NCBI GenBank assembly: GCA_036346225.1
Contig: JARFIW010000139.1
Span: 620,001 to 684,000 of the forward strand
Source of the DNA: Platerodrilus igneus
Lineage: Eukaryota > Arthropoda > Insecta > Coleoptera > Lycidae
Length of the DNA stretch: 64,000 bases
Reading direction: 5' to 3'
In this document: in pieces, positions 23,208 through 38,900 of the stretch
How the letters are laid out: the number at the start of each line of letters is the position of its first letter
How positions within the stretch are numbered: position 1 is the first letter of the stretch
The notes under the pieces: generated by a model
Database searches by the model: none
What the model was told of the DNA's origin: nothing
Seen by the model: the letters and a program-made list of their open reading frames with translations, nothing else
Program-made: the position numbers and the translations under genes

Positions 23208-24830
23208 ATGACTTCATTTTCGGCTTTCTACCAAGGCCTTCCAGTGTGGGAGTTGAATTTAAAATTATCTGGTGTCCCGAACACTCTTACCGCACATGAT
23301 TTTTGGGACGGCTCGAAAAACTCCGACGAACTCATCATGTGTCAGAATTGCAGTTATTTGAGTCTGCAGTGAATTTGTTCGAGCCTAAGGAATTACTTTG
23401 GTATCGTGGTTACCGTCATGGGTTTTCTGGATGGAAGTCGTTGTCTAATTTACTGATTCACCATTTTGAACCTCCGAATTTTGCTTATAAGTTTGCTGCT
23501 ACTGAGGAAAATACTTTTGCTGCACATGACCGAGTTGTTAAGATTTCTCCGACGCCTACGAGTAGATCCGATACTTCTTCCGTACGTTCTACTGTTCTTT
23601 TTCCTAGTTCTGCTTCTACTCGTCAGGTTATCTGCTTTAATTGCGACAAACCTGGTCATGTTTCGACACGTTGCACTCGTCCTCAAGTACTCCATTGCCA
23701 TGGTTGCGGATATAAGAGAGTTTCTCTCCGCAACTGTCCAAATTGTCATCCTAATACTAATAGGTCTTCAAATAATACTTCAACTTCTGCTGTCGGCTCT
23801 AGGGGCCAAACTTCTTCTGTTTCTCACTCTACGTTCTCTTCTGTTCCTCATCTAGGTCATCCAGCTCCTTCTATCGAGACATACTCTTCCTTCTGTAACT
23901 GTAGTTTCAAACAAACTTTCTTTCGTTTCTAGTTCCACATCCTATTCTACTCCTCTTTCTGCTCGCCCTACTTATTCACTCTCACCCCAAACTGTGCCTC
24001 CACCTCCATTAAAACCCATACTTCGAATTAGTGACTTGCAGATAGCTTCTCAAGAGTTTGTTCCAGCTTTCTTAAATGATTCTATCTAAGAAATTCCTGT
24101 CGTGTCTGCAAGCACAAATGTCGCTGAAGTGACGATAACTTCTAATTCAGTCTGCGAAGGTCCTGCGGCAGTTCATAAACCTGTATCTTTAATGCCTCTT
24201 CCCGTTTTTGTCAAAATTTTACCTGCTCCTGCTTTCTTAAATTAAAAAAAATTAAAAATTGCTGTCGTACCTACAATAACCGCTGTAGCTGAACTGACGA
24301 TAACTCCTAATACGGATAGAGAAGGTCCTGTTGAATTTAGGGAACCCGTAGGTATAATGCATGTTGCTTTTGTCGTCAAAGTTCTACCTGATCCTGTATC
24401 GTTATCTACTCTTACTCATTTTTCTCATGCCGACAAAATACTACTTGTTTCTGTTCTTTTAACTAAGATTGGTGAAATTCTAGCTGATGTTTCTTTATCT
24501 ACTGTTGTTGAAGTTGTTCCTGATACTGTCTGCTCTTGTAACGTTGATGAACTCCTGCCTGGTTTTGCTCCTTTTCCGAAGATGGATACTCCTGCAGCCA
24601 ATGCTGTATTCGTTCATAACTGTGATACTTCTAGTCCTTTATTTAACCCCGTTGAAATTTTACCTGTTTCTGTCCCTCTATCTCATGTAAATGAAGTATG
24701 TTCTGCTTGTGTTTCTCATCGTAAGATTGATTCTCGTACAGCCAATACTTTTTCTCTTTCTACCGTTGGCTTTCTTGCAACCCTGGGTTTTCATTCGTTT
24801 GCTTTCATTTTCTTCCACCCCGTGTGGGTC
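23208..24830 (+). pseudogene. LTR-B gag with repeat tail, broken
   Basis: The start at 23208 gives MTSFSAFYQGLPVWELNLKL, matching the WNLKFSG block of LTR-A. A frameshift near 23305 leads into VSELQLFESAVNLF and LLWYRGYRHGFSGWKSL. The capsid then breaks off after HHFEPPN and joins FAYKFAATEENTF. Compared with LTR-A about 115 residues of the capsid are deleted. Knuckle 1 is intact (CFNCDKPGHVSTRC). Knuckle 2 is CHGCGYKRVSLRNC, again with Val instead of His. Then follow a Ser/Thr linker, a block ISDLQIASQEFVPAFLND with an in-frame stop after it, a duplicated module of about 60 residues (two copies of the VAEVTIT/VAELTIT motif), and the 13-residue repeats. Several frameshifts and stops; inactive. 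There is no protease or RT downstream. Confidence 0.74.
24444..24782 (+). repeat. 13-residue tandem repeat array, LTR-B
   Basis: Eight to nine units of 13 residues with one shortened unit. Examples: ADVSLSTVVEVVP, DTVCSCNVDELLP, GFAPFPKMDTPAA, VSVPLSHVNEVCS, NTFSLSTVGFLAT. The pair FPKMDTPAA + NAVF matches FPKVDTLTA + NAVP of LTR-A unit by unit, so the array is older than the split of the two elements. Confidence 0.78.
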
Positions 24831-24837
24831 TGGGAAT

Positions 24838-25005
24838 ATAATAGCCCCATGGTACAACCTGCCTGTTGTAAGAGGCGACTATAGCGGTCCAACACATACA
24901 CACACGCAGTCTTTATGTACGCATAACACATATACACGCACTTTTTACACACCCACACACACACCTACACACGCGCGCGCACGCACACGCACCCATCTAC
25001 TCATA
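24838..25005 (+). repeat. CA-rich microsatellite with conserved-looking leader
   Basis: An imperfect CA/CG array at 24893-25005 follows a short unique leader containing GTTGTAAGAGGCGACTA (about 24867-24883). The GTAAGAGGCGACTA string recalls cores seen beside microsatellites in invertebrates (mini-me-like). LTR-A has its CA array in the same place but not this leader. Confidence 0.65.
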
Positions 25006-25019
25006 CATAACTACACTGG

Positions 25020-25828
25020 GATTCTGTTTTATTTTCTTTTATACAATTCTGAGGGGTTTTTTCGGTACTTGCTGTTGTTGTTATTCTTTTTTGGCTTTTT
25101 TCTTATTTTCTCTCGTTCTTTTCGTTCCACTTCCTTTTCCTATCCTTTTGCTGGTTTTCCTTGCTGTCGGTCCCTAATCCGATTATGTTTCGTCCATCCG
25201 CTCCTGTGGTAGGTACTTTCTAGTCCGTCTTTCTTTTTCGGAAGCCACGATTCAGTCGACTGTAGGACTAGTTAGCATTTCCTTCCTTCAGTTCTTCAGC
25301 TTCGACTACCACAGTTGATATTACATCGTTTCTTTTACCAGCACTCCTTTCTTCTTCTCTTTCTCCTTTGTTGTTCTCTTACATACTTGAGGCTTGACCT
25401 TTGGGTCCTGATTTGGCTTAACTGTTGGTTTTTCCTCGTCGTTTTGTTTCTTCTTTTGAGGTCGAAGACTTTCCTGTTTCTTTGCAAGAAACATTCGTCC
25501 TTCGACGACTTTTCTTCAGTGCTGAGGCCGTTCCACCTTAGTCCTCCTTGATTGTGCATTACCCGTCCTTCCTTCTTTTTTTGTTCTTTCTTTCTCTATC
25601 TCTCTTCTATTATTGGTTCGTCGAGTCGGGCGAGAGTTATGGTTCTTTTGGGGTATTTCTTTTTTTTCTACGGTTTTTTTTTGTTTGGTTATTGTTTTTG
25701 TGACGAGTTTTCTTTTGATTTTTTTGTAAGCGAATTTTCTTTTTGTTTGTTTGGGTTTCTTTCTTTTTTGTAGTTTGGTACTGCCCGCTTCTTTACGTTG
25801 GCTTTCCTACCGCGACCTGTTAATTTTG
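25020..25828 (+). other. LTR-B pyrimidine-rich 3' internal tail
   Basis: T/C-rich, with long but meaningless hydrophobic frames (runs of Leu/Phe). Parts are shared with LTR-A (see 761-1650), so this is a family component. It contains no RT, RNase H or integrase motif. Confidence 0.6.
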
Positions 25829-25844
25829 GTGGTGGGGGGGATTT
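25829..25844 (+). other. Polypurine tract of LTR-B
   Basis: GGTGGTGGGGGGGATT immediately precedes the 3' LTR start, matching the position of the LTR-A tract. Confidence 0.7.
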
Positions 25845-25940
25845 GATACCTTTATTTTGAACATCCCGTACATCTTTTTCTGTTAATAAAAAATAAGCGG
25901 TCTAATAATTGTCAACTCAAATCCCTTTGGCGTTAAAAAC
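25845..25940 (+). repeat. LTR-B 3' LTR, truncated
   Basis: About 90 bases match 21530-21620 (GCGGTCTAATAATTGTCAAC). The match stops at GTTAAAAACG, where BEL LTR sequence begins. I did not find the rest of this LTR after the BEL remnant. Confidence 0.75.
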
Positions 25941-26493
25941 GTTTGTATTTATAGTTAATTTAATGTTAGTTATAACATAATTATAGCATATGAATAATTA
26001 ATAAAAATGTGATTTGCAATAACCTTATCTAATCTATGATAATTGATTTTGTTACATGTTCCAATAATCCCAATTTGCACTCTCAATTCAATGTTAGCTC
26101 GCAAGTAAACTCGCATCCGCCTTGTGGACATTGTCTCACCATCTGTGGTTATTGAAGGTAACCGCCGCATTAACATTTATGATTATTTCTTGCCGGATCT
26201 GAATGTTACCTGCAAGGTCTAAAACATTTATTACTTTACGTTGTTAGATACCGCTTATCAAGGTCTATCATTTATGCATTTTGGTAGTTATTATCTTATA
26301 GTTACATACTTGGTTGATTAATATTTGAATTTGGTCTTAAATTATTTGTAGTGTTAGTTTTGATTTTCACGTAAAGCGCGGTAATAAATACTAATTGCCT
26401 GTTTTATATTAGTGCATACAACAAAAGCTTCCTTTTGCTTTCGCATATTTTCCCCCTTGCATTTCTTCGTTTTCGCTTTAGTAATTTCTAATC

Positions 26494-26622
26494 ATGGCAA
26501 ACATACTTAAAGAAGCGCATTTTATAAGAAACACACAAATTATCTCCCGTCAGGAGATCTTTGAAATCGTTAACAAGACTGTAGTTGAACCCAGTGTTTT
26601 ATTACCATGCCTCGAGTAAGGG
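26494..26622 (+). CDS. BEL short 5' frame (42 residues)
   Basis: It starts MANILKEAHFIRNTQIISRQ and stops after CLE. It lies after the 5' LTR and before the integrase remnant, where gag should begin. It may be the surviving start of the BEL polyprotein or chance; there is no motif to decide. Confidence 0.3.
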
Positions 26623-27415
26623 GTGCCAAAGTGTCAAAAGCATATTTATGTTTCCTTATTTGCATGGCTACCAAGACGCTGCATTTTGAATTAGTTTCTG
26701 ATCTGTCAACTGACGCATTTTTCGCAGCTTTACGCCGATTTATTGCCAGGCTTGGCCATTGTGATCATCTCTACAGTGACTGCGGCACGAATTTTGGTGG
26801 TGCCCACCGACAGTTAATTTCCCTTGCAAAGTCCACTATTTATAAAAAACATATTTCTTAAAATTTTAAACCGCGCTGAGCCTCATTTTGGAGGTTTGTG
26901 GGAGGCGGGTGTATGGTCCGTTAAAACCTTGCTTCTTCGTACCATAGGTGAACAAGTACTGACCTACGAAGGACTGGCCATTGTCTTTGTTCAAATTGAG
27001 CCCATCTTAAACTCGAGTCCTCTCACACCCATGAGCAGTGATCCCAATGACTTGACTTGCCTTACACTAGGTCACTTTCTGACTTTGGCACTTTTAACCG
27101 CTATTTCGGAACCTGTCCTTTTCGACCTTCCGCTCAACCGCCTTTCTCGTTGGCAATTGCTCCAACGAATTCATCAAGATTTTTGGTGCCGTTGATCTAT
27201 GGACTATGGGGTATGTGCATACACTCCAGCAACGGTCAAAGTGGCACAAAACGTCTCCTCCAGTTCTTTTGGATACCTTAGTGCTAATTAAAGCCAAGAA
27301 CGTTCCACCTGTTCGTAGTTCCTTGGACGTGTTAAAGCGGTACATCAGCGAACTGCTGGTGTCGTTTGCGTTGTCACCATCAAAACAGCTCAAGGCGAAC
27401 TGAAGCGCCCTGTCG
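26607..27415 (+). pseudogene. BEL/Pao integrase C-terminal half
   Basis: Integrase would insert the cDNA copy into the host genome. 26607-26861 reads KAYLCFLICMATKTLHFELV and YSDCGTNFGGA, which carries the second catalytic Asp. After a frameshift, 26870-27195 reads PHFGGLWEAGVWSVK with the catalytic Glu, then LNSSPLTPMSSDPNDL and LGHFL, typical of the BEL integrase C-terminus. A further shift leads to TLQQRSKWH and VLLDTLVLIKAKNVPP at 27212-27310 and to an end near 27415 with GELKRPVAKLCPL. The first catalytic Asp (in the DYAGP block of relatives) is missing. At least three frame breaks; inactive. Confidence 0.88.
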
Positions 27416-27589
27416 CTAAGCTCTGTCCTTTACCTTGTTTGTAATTTTGTGTTTTGTTCGCATTAATTGTTTCTTTGTTTTTCTTCGTATTAATTTAATT
27501 TTTTCTTTTTGTTCGTCTTTTCTACATTTCCGTCACGCCCTTGGTAATTATTTTTCTTTCAAAAATGCCTTGCATTTTGGTGGGCAGTA

Positions 27590-27774
27590 TGATCCGTTTG
27601 TATTTATAGTTAATTTACTGTTAATAACTAACAGTAACAATAACGATACTTCCAAATTCGGTCATCAGATAGTGTTCGGGTTGTATTTATAGTTAATTTA
27701 CTGTTAGTTATAACATAATTCTAGCATATGAATAATTGATAAAAAAAAGTACAATGTGCTTTGCAATAACCTTA
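27590..27774 (+). repeat. Doubled BEL 3' LTR head
   Basis: One LTR-like start (TGATCCGTTTGTATTTATAG) lies at 27590 after a purine-containing TTGGTGGGCAGTA. A second start (TGTTCGGGTTGTATTTATAG) follows 83 bases later at 27673. The second runs on through CTAGCATATGAATAATTGAT as in the 5' LTR. The first diverges after about 40 bases. Confidence 0.65.
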
Positions 27775-27777
27775 CCG

Positions 27778-27890
27778 TCGCATTTGTCAAAAGTTTTAAC
27801 TCGCATTCTTTATAAGAGATTGGAAAGAAAAGTACACCCAAGTTAGGTAAAAATCAGTTTGCTTTTATTAAAATAAGCGTAAAAGCAAAG
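27778..27890 (+). pseudogene. LINE reverse transcriptase fragment
   Basis: Directly after the cut BEL LTR the forward strand reads SHLSKVLTRILYKRLERKVH; after a one-base shift it continues KLGKNQFAF. This is the RT block that precedes the F/YxDxxKAFD motif in non-LTR elements (compare LTRIVQRRMEKR and EDQFGFRR in the LINE at 48296-48372). Only about 35 codons survive. It is a different element from LINE-A. Confidence 0.6.
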
Positions 27891-28335
27891 TAGTTTCCTT
27901 CTAAGACCCACATAAGGTTGAATAAAAAAGAATAAGCCGACATGTTTGATCTTTGTATATTTAGGAGAAAAAGCATTCGAATAAAATAAGATGTTCAAGA
28001 AGTTTCAAAAGTAAGGATTAAAATATAAAAATGAAAAACCTATTCCAAATATCTAGAAAACAAACAGTTAAAAGCAATTATTTTTCGGTTATAAATTAAA
28101 CAAGTACGGCCAACAAAATTTACCGAAAATAATAGAAATTTTTAAGAACTGTAAATAAAAGATATTTTGTAATTTTATATTTACACTTGATATTTATTAG
28201 CAAGTGGACTAAGAATATTACATTCTAATTGTTAGGAAACAGCGAAAACAATCAAAACAATAATTATGATGGTGTTTGGTTGATGCCAACTTTAATAATG
28301 TACAATCACCACTGGCTTGCATTATAGAACCATTC
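27891..28335. other. AT-rich gap
   Basis: No coding frame. It should contain the 3' end of the USP7 retrocopy, but I see no poly(T) run on the plus strand that would mark its poly(A) tail. Confidence 0.45.
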
Positions 28336-33140
<4,805 letters not shown>

Positions 33141-33449
33141 GCCTACATTGCGAGAATTGAATATTATATTTTTAAATTTGTATTTGTATTCACAATAACA
33201 GTTCTTCGGTTGCAAATTATTGAACCTAATGAAAAACTTAATAACAAAATGTTGTAATACTCTTATAAGTCTATTTAATATATTTTCAAATCCGTATATG
33301 CGCAAGAGATATTTTTATTTTGTTCAACCCTGGACTAATTAACGTATGAGTATGAAGTTTTATATTTGCAAATTTAATTTCAACAATCACGTGATTGTAA
33401 CAATGCACAATTCCATGTACATAAATTTTAAAATTGTAGTGCTTAATAA

Positions 33450-33570
33450 GTGTACTATGGCCTAATTTTGAACGCAAATAAATGCAGCGTGCTTTTTATC
33501 ATCTCAAACCACAGGAAATATGCCCGCTGCATTACTTATTTAGGAGCACCTTTTAGGACTTTGTGCACCT
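33450..33570 (+). pseudogene. Possible RT-thumb scrap of another LINE
   Basis: A forward frame reads GLILNANKCSVLFI and later ITYLGAPFR. This spacing resembles the GLxLNxxKC...YLGxxF segment of non-LTR RTs. It is on the opposite strand to the LINE/USP7 chimera. Only about 40 residues, so it may be coincidence. Confidence 0.35.
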
Positions 33571-35545
33571 TAAACAAATGTAGGTTGAATTTGAATTTAG
33601 TAACAACACGCATTACCCGGAAATGTGAGCAGAGTATTGCAAGCTAAATAAAATATTCATGTAATATTCTAAATGTGATGCTTTTTTGTACTATAATGGA
33701 ATATTGCATACACGGTGGATATTCTGGAAACGTATACTTATTTTATATGCACATCCTTTATATATTTGAAAGCTGCTGTTCTTTATATATCAGCGAATAG
33801 GTTTGCGCTAGCTTGGGAGATATAACTGGATTTAAACTAACCCCAGAAGACTTTCAATAGAAAAGGTTCAAAAATAGTGCAAAAATTACAGTCTACAAAG
33901 CTTATAGTGCCGAGATCTAACACTTCATGTACAATGCACCTTCAACTAGGTATAATAACTAAAAGTAAAGTCTAAAGTTGCAGCTAGAATTAAGTGTACG
34001 TTGTTGAATCTACAAGAAAAACTTCAATCGCCGCAGCTTCTCTGCAAAAAGCGTACTGAATGTTAAAGCTTGCTTTAAGAAACCCCTGAAGCAGAAAAGC
34101 GAAATTTCTTATGAAAAACATCTTATCAGTAATTTGACAATTTCTTAAATTAATAAATTTAATATAATGCATTAGCTCATTTTTTAAAGATATATAGTTC
34201 ACTACGGATTGAATTGTAAAACTAGCATTAGTGAAAAAAAATGATTCACTCCAAAACTTTTATTAGTAAACCGGTAGCAGCTACAGTCCAAAAAAATTAG
34301 AAATTTTGATAATCTCAAATTGCTTGCAAATATTAGGATGCTAGTTTAATATTAAAATTACTATTGCTATTTGAAGATGTCTTTGTAGTTTCTAGTACTG
34401 CAAACTGGAATCCCATTTAAAGCGACGAAATATTACTCTACATGAGCTGTATATGAGGTGCTTCATAATGCTATATGAAATAGTTCAAAATAGAAACTAT
34501 ACCATTATTTCTTTATAAGTAGGTAGAATGTGACAAGCCTGGCTCCACTTTGTGCACTTCCCACCACTTTACCTGACGTCATGCACTCTCTTGCTTAGCG
34601 TATGCTGCAAATGCCACTTAGACATATTGTTAAATACACTTTTAATACCTCGGTTAAAAATATCGGAATGTTAAATACACTTTGGGGTAATGGCGTAGCT
34701 ATGGTAATGAGATGGTAGAGCTTGTTATAGGCGGTAAGTTGCGAGAGGTGGTATTTAACTCAGATCCTAGGGACCTAGGGATCTATTGAGAACCGTTAGT
34801 GAAAGTAACAATTACCTGAATAGAAGTAATGAAGCGATGTAATCAAACAACAGTATTTGATAATGAATAAACTTAAAACTAAACAACATGTTAATAAAAT
34901 ACGAAGCACTAAAAGAGTTAAACAGCTATAATAATGAAGAGTTAACTTACGGTTGAAATTCTAAGTGACCATCTTGATTAGGGTTTCTTCAGCATCTATA
35001 AAGGGTTAAGTCGCCATTTCGATGAGACCCAACTTGCTCTTCAGCAGACGACCAATGACTTGGCTAGCTGCTTAGCTGCCCACAAACTGCAGATGAGTGG
35101 AAGGGTGTATTGGCCTTTTATACATACTGACTCAAGGATACTGGTTTCTACGGAAGCTTTTGGCATGTGATAATCAGTGTAGAAGTTAGCCAAAACTTCC
35201 TAGTTAGTAATAATCTTACAGGAAAGCTGATTATGAAAAATACAAAGTAATTAACCAATGTCTATTCCAAAACATACGGACACATAACCTTCTCTGTTGT
35301 TTTCTCAGATGAACGTTTTTACGTAAATCTTAATTTAAAACACGTACAAATCGCACTGCTATCTGTATTATATGCATGGTTAAACATTTAAAGAACCGTA
35401 AAAGTACGTTCTGAATTTAGTCAGATACCCTAGATGTATTCTTTATTGTACACGCTAAAATTTGTGACATGAAAGACCTAGAGTGGAAACAACTCCAGTA
35501 GGATACGGCATCGCCGTAATATTACACTTGCCGAGGTATAAGCAG

Positions 35546-35657
35546 TGACCCAAATAGGTATATGATCCACGACCCATTGACCCACCGACCCTAATTAACC
35601 CGGTGACCCAAATTGACCCGGTGACCCAAATTGATCCGGTGACCCAAATTTGACCCA
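35546..35657. repeat. Minisatellite, unit CCCGGTGACCCAAATTGA
   Basis: Three to four clean units of about 18 bp and flanking degenerate GACCC motifs. On the other strand it reads GGGTCACCGGG. A related array lies at 42081-42243. Confidence 0.85.
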
Positions 35658-35769
35658 TATGTTATCTATATTTTTTAATCAACCTTAGATCACGCACCAG
35701 ACCATGGGCGGTAGTGTAAGTTATCAAAAAATCGTGGTTGATTTTCTATACCTTTCGAGAATTCTTGTA

Positions 35770-35990
35770 AATTGTAACAAACCCAGAGTAAGATTGGATG
35801 ACAAGCGGCTTATACAAAAAGAGAACTCTTATGACTTGTAGCTAGCTGAGCTTTTAACCCACGGTCGCATGAGATTGGGTCAGTGGATTTAACTAAACTA
35901 CAAAAAACAAGGTAATGGACGCCACCTAAATTTTTTATAAAGCAATTGACTAAATGAATTTGCTTAAAGGAAAAATTTGGAAACCTAAAC
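35770..35990 (+). repeat. Diverged direct repeat, copy 1
   Basis: It aligns with 37550-37765: GTAAGATTGGATG against GTAAAGTTGGATG, GAGAACTCTTATGAC against GAAAAACTCTTTAGAC, GCGCCAC or GACGCCACC before the T-run. No coding motif. Copy 2 is 37550-37765. Confidence 0.55.
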
Positions 35991-38900
35991 AATCACGAAT
36001 CACTTAAAATACACGATTGATTGTCACAAATAGGTTACTTACTTTCTTTCTGCTCTAAAGAAGTTCTAGGATGGCTCTGAAACATAATTACTACTAGCAA
36101 ACATGTAATTTATTTAATAATTCTGTGACTATACGAAGTCCTTAATTTTTGTTTCAAATACTTATCACTGAATTGTTGTATTAATTCTTTTAATGGTCAT
36201 AAAATCTTTGGGAAAAATTAAATATTCATAAAAAATAAACTGAAGAAAAATAGGTTTCTATATTCTCATTTTAAACAATTATGTACAAGATAATGTAACT
36301 CAAAGAAACAATTTCTTACGAATCTATACAATTACGTTACTCAGGAGATGTAAAGTTAAATTTTTTATGTCAACTGAATTTTAATTAAATGGTATATTTT
36401 GTTTAACAATATCCATTTATATTTAATAGCTCGAAGTAGCGCTACCAGAACCTTACAAGTGATTTAAATTCTTTATACATGCAGTAATGTATTGGTTAAT
36501 TGTTCTCAAAGCAAATTACATATGTTAGAATCAAGGCACGCAAACAACATGTTGAACTAAGGTTTCGAAAACAACATAAGAAATAACATTTGTTTTAACA
36601 AATGCTGTAAATCACATGTTACTATGATAGATGCAACTTAATTTTTTTTTATACATAGTTTGACAAGAATGACTTCCAAATTTGAACATCTGATTAATAA
36701 AATAAAATCATTCTGTAAAATTTAAATATTGAACCGTTAAAAATTAAGCTTCTTTCTGTTAATAAACATGTTGCTAAATTATCTGTACTGGAGGTATTTG
36801 TACATCAAGGCATAAAGTAATTTAAAATGAATAATAAAATATTACGTTGATATAGGCGCGTGTATCCGAAATAAAATATGGCACATGCAGCAAAAATTTC
36901 AGGAAATCAAATGGGATTACCCACGGATGTCAATGACCTAACAACTTGTCAGCACTTGTTGCGATGTGAGCATCCAGCCACGTGTCGGTACTATCCAACA
37001 ATTCCGCTTACCATTTTGTGCGAATTGAATTTCCATATAGATAAATTATTTGTACATCGACCAAATAGAATAATCTTAAAATTCCATTAGAACCATTGTA
37101 GTTTATTGAAGTTACATTATATATTACGGAAGTTGCACTGCAATATATATGATTAAAATCGTAATCAATCACCTATAAAACAAACCGTTTGTAAAGACTA
37201 ATCACTTCATAACTTTAAATTTAAATTATATTTGTGTCGGCGTTTACGCCAGGAAAACTTAATTTCCTGCAACATGTCGTCAGCTTTTATATCGCAGAGC
37301 AGTGACCTTTAGGCTCGAGGAGCAGACATAAAGTGAGCATGTCACACAAGTCGACCAACAACATGAGCATCATAGATATTCCACTTACGAATAAGAAACA
37401 CGCGCAAGATATGTAATAGTGTTATCAGTTATATTGAAAACAAAAAATTAATTTTCTACCATCGTGAATATCAGGTAACAAATTGCACCTTTATATTTCA
37501 TAAACCCTTACCTGATATCACAAGGTCGAGAATTTTTTATTAACAATGAAAGCCCAAGGTAAAGTTGGATGGAAACGGGTTGAGGAAAAGAAAAACTCTT
37601 TAGACATAAACGGCTAGTAGAGTGTTAGCTCTGGGTAGATCATGAGCTGGGGTCATGGGTTGTCCAATGACCAAAAATATAAATAATGAGCGCCACAGTA
37701 TTTTTCAATACAACAACCTACTAAAATTAACTGTGCTTGTATTAGGAGAATGCGGAAACCTTATATCAACACCACTAATATAGCCAAAAACCTGAATTTC
37801 ACTCTTTTGAAGCACTTACCAAAATCTCAAACACCAGATGTCATACAGATGTCTCGACTTAACCTGTGAACAAACAAATGCACAACATGCACACCGTTTG
37901 TGTCCTCTAAAATATTTACCAAAAATAAAATAATAGAATTTAAGTTTTAAAAATATACACCCACGGTATTTGTTATCATTACACACAATTTCTGATCAGG
38001 AATGACTTGTAAATTTTACTTGTATTTTAAATAATAAAAGAGTCATGCAAAAAAATAGATTCTATTTGATTAAATTTCTTGATTCGTTTTAATATAATAT
38101 TTTTTAACTAATAATTTTTTTTTTATAGAACAGAAATATAATAAAGATTTGTATTCAAAAACATAAAGATCTCTAAATGAATCTTTCTTAATAAATTTTA
38201 TGAAAAGTTTGAGTTCTCTTAATTACTCATATTACATATTCTTCAGTCATAGTAGTACTACGTTGACTTAACAATCAAATTTAATTACTTGAGTTCAGAT
38301 AAAATAGCATGTATCAACCTAAAGTTAGTTTTACTTAATAGGTATTAAAAGAATTCCTCATGTTGATTAAAAATCAAAGTACATGACCTCAAAATTATTA
38401 AATATATTTTAAATTAGCTTAACATGACATGGGAGGTCTAAATTGTACAGCTGAATATTTTTTTATTTGACATTATATGTCTCTAACAACTTTTTAGTTT
38501 AGTTAACGTTATCTGTTTGTGCAATAATTATGACAAGCAATGAATTTATTACGTAATTCTTTCTTTCTTTAAACGATTTTTAAGTGACTTTAGTGTAAAT
38601 AAAGTTTCAACCTTATATTTTCTTATTGCGATTTAAATAATAATGAAAGTGATTAAATGCTAAATAACACTTACGTGTGGAAATACAGTACGACCAAAAG
38701 ACATTGAACTATAACTTCAGCTGTCGGAAATTCCATTAACATCTGCGTTCTGCGATGCACAAATAGAAGCCACCTGAATACGTACGAAATTATTGCTGGA
38801 ATTTTGAGAAGTCTTTTGGATAAAACAGTATTTGACGAAACCAATTTCTCCTTGTTTACATCCTATGGAATTTAGTATTCCAAATCCCAAACTAAATTTT

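Larger units (their letters stand above)
21526..25940 (+). mobile_element. LTR-B: second gag-only gypsy-like element
   Basis: The 5' LTR starts TGTTACGTTTATTTTGAAC at 21526. The 3' LTR starts TGATACCTTTATTTTGAAC at 25845, and the two match for about 90 bases until the 3' LTR is cut off at about 25940, where BEL sequence begins. The primer site TGGCGCCCAAG is at 22925 and the polypurine tract at 25829-25844. The internal region is 2.9 kb: gag, 13-residue repeats, CA array, pyrimidine-rich tail. There is no pol. It is the same plan as LTR-A in opposite orientation, with largely different LTRs, so this is an older diverged relative and not a local duplicate. Confidence 0.78.
25941..27774 (+). 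mobile_element. BEL/Pao retrotransposon remnant
   Basis: LTR pieces sharing TTGTATTTATAGTTAATTT occur at 25943, 27597 and 27682. The last begins TGTTCGGG, a common BEL LTR start. Between them only a short 5' frame and the integrase end survive. The first LTR lacks its head and the last is cut after about 100 bases. Reverse transcriptase and protease are missing, so a large internal deletion joins 26616 to the integrase core. Confidence 0.8.

Noticed and set aside
36878..37090. 70-residue frame with several Cys
   Set aside because: No recognisable motif and no support from context.
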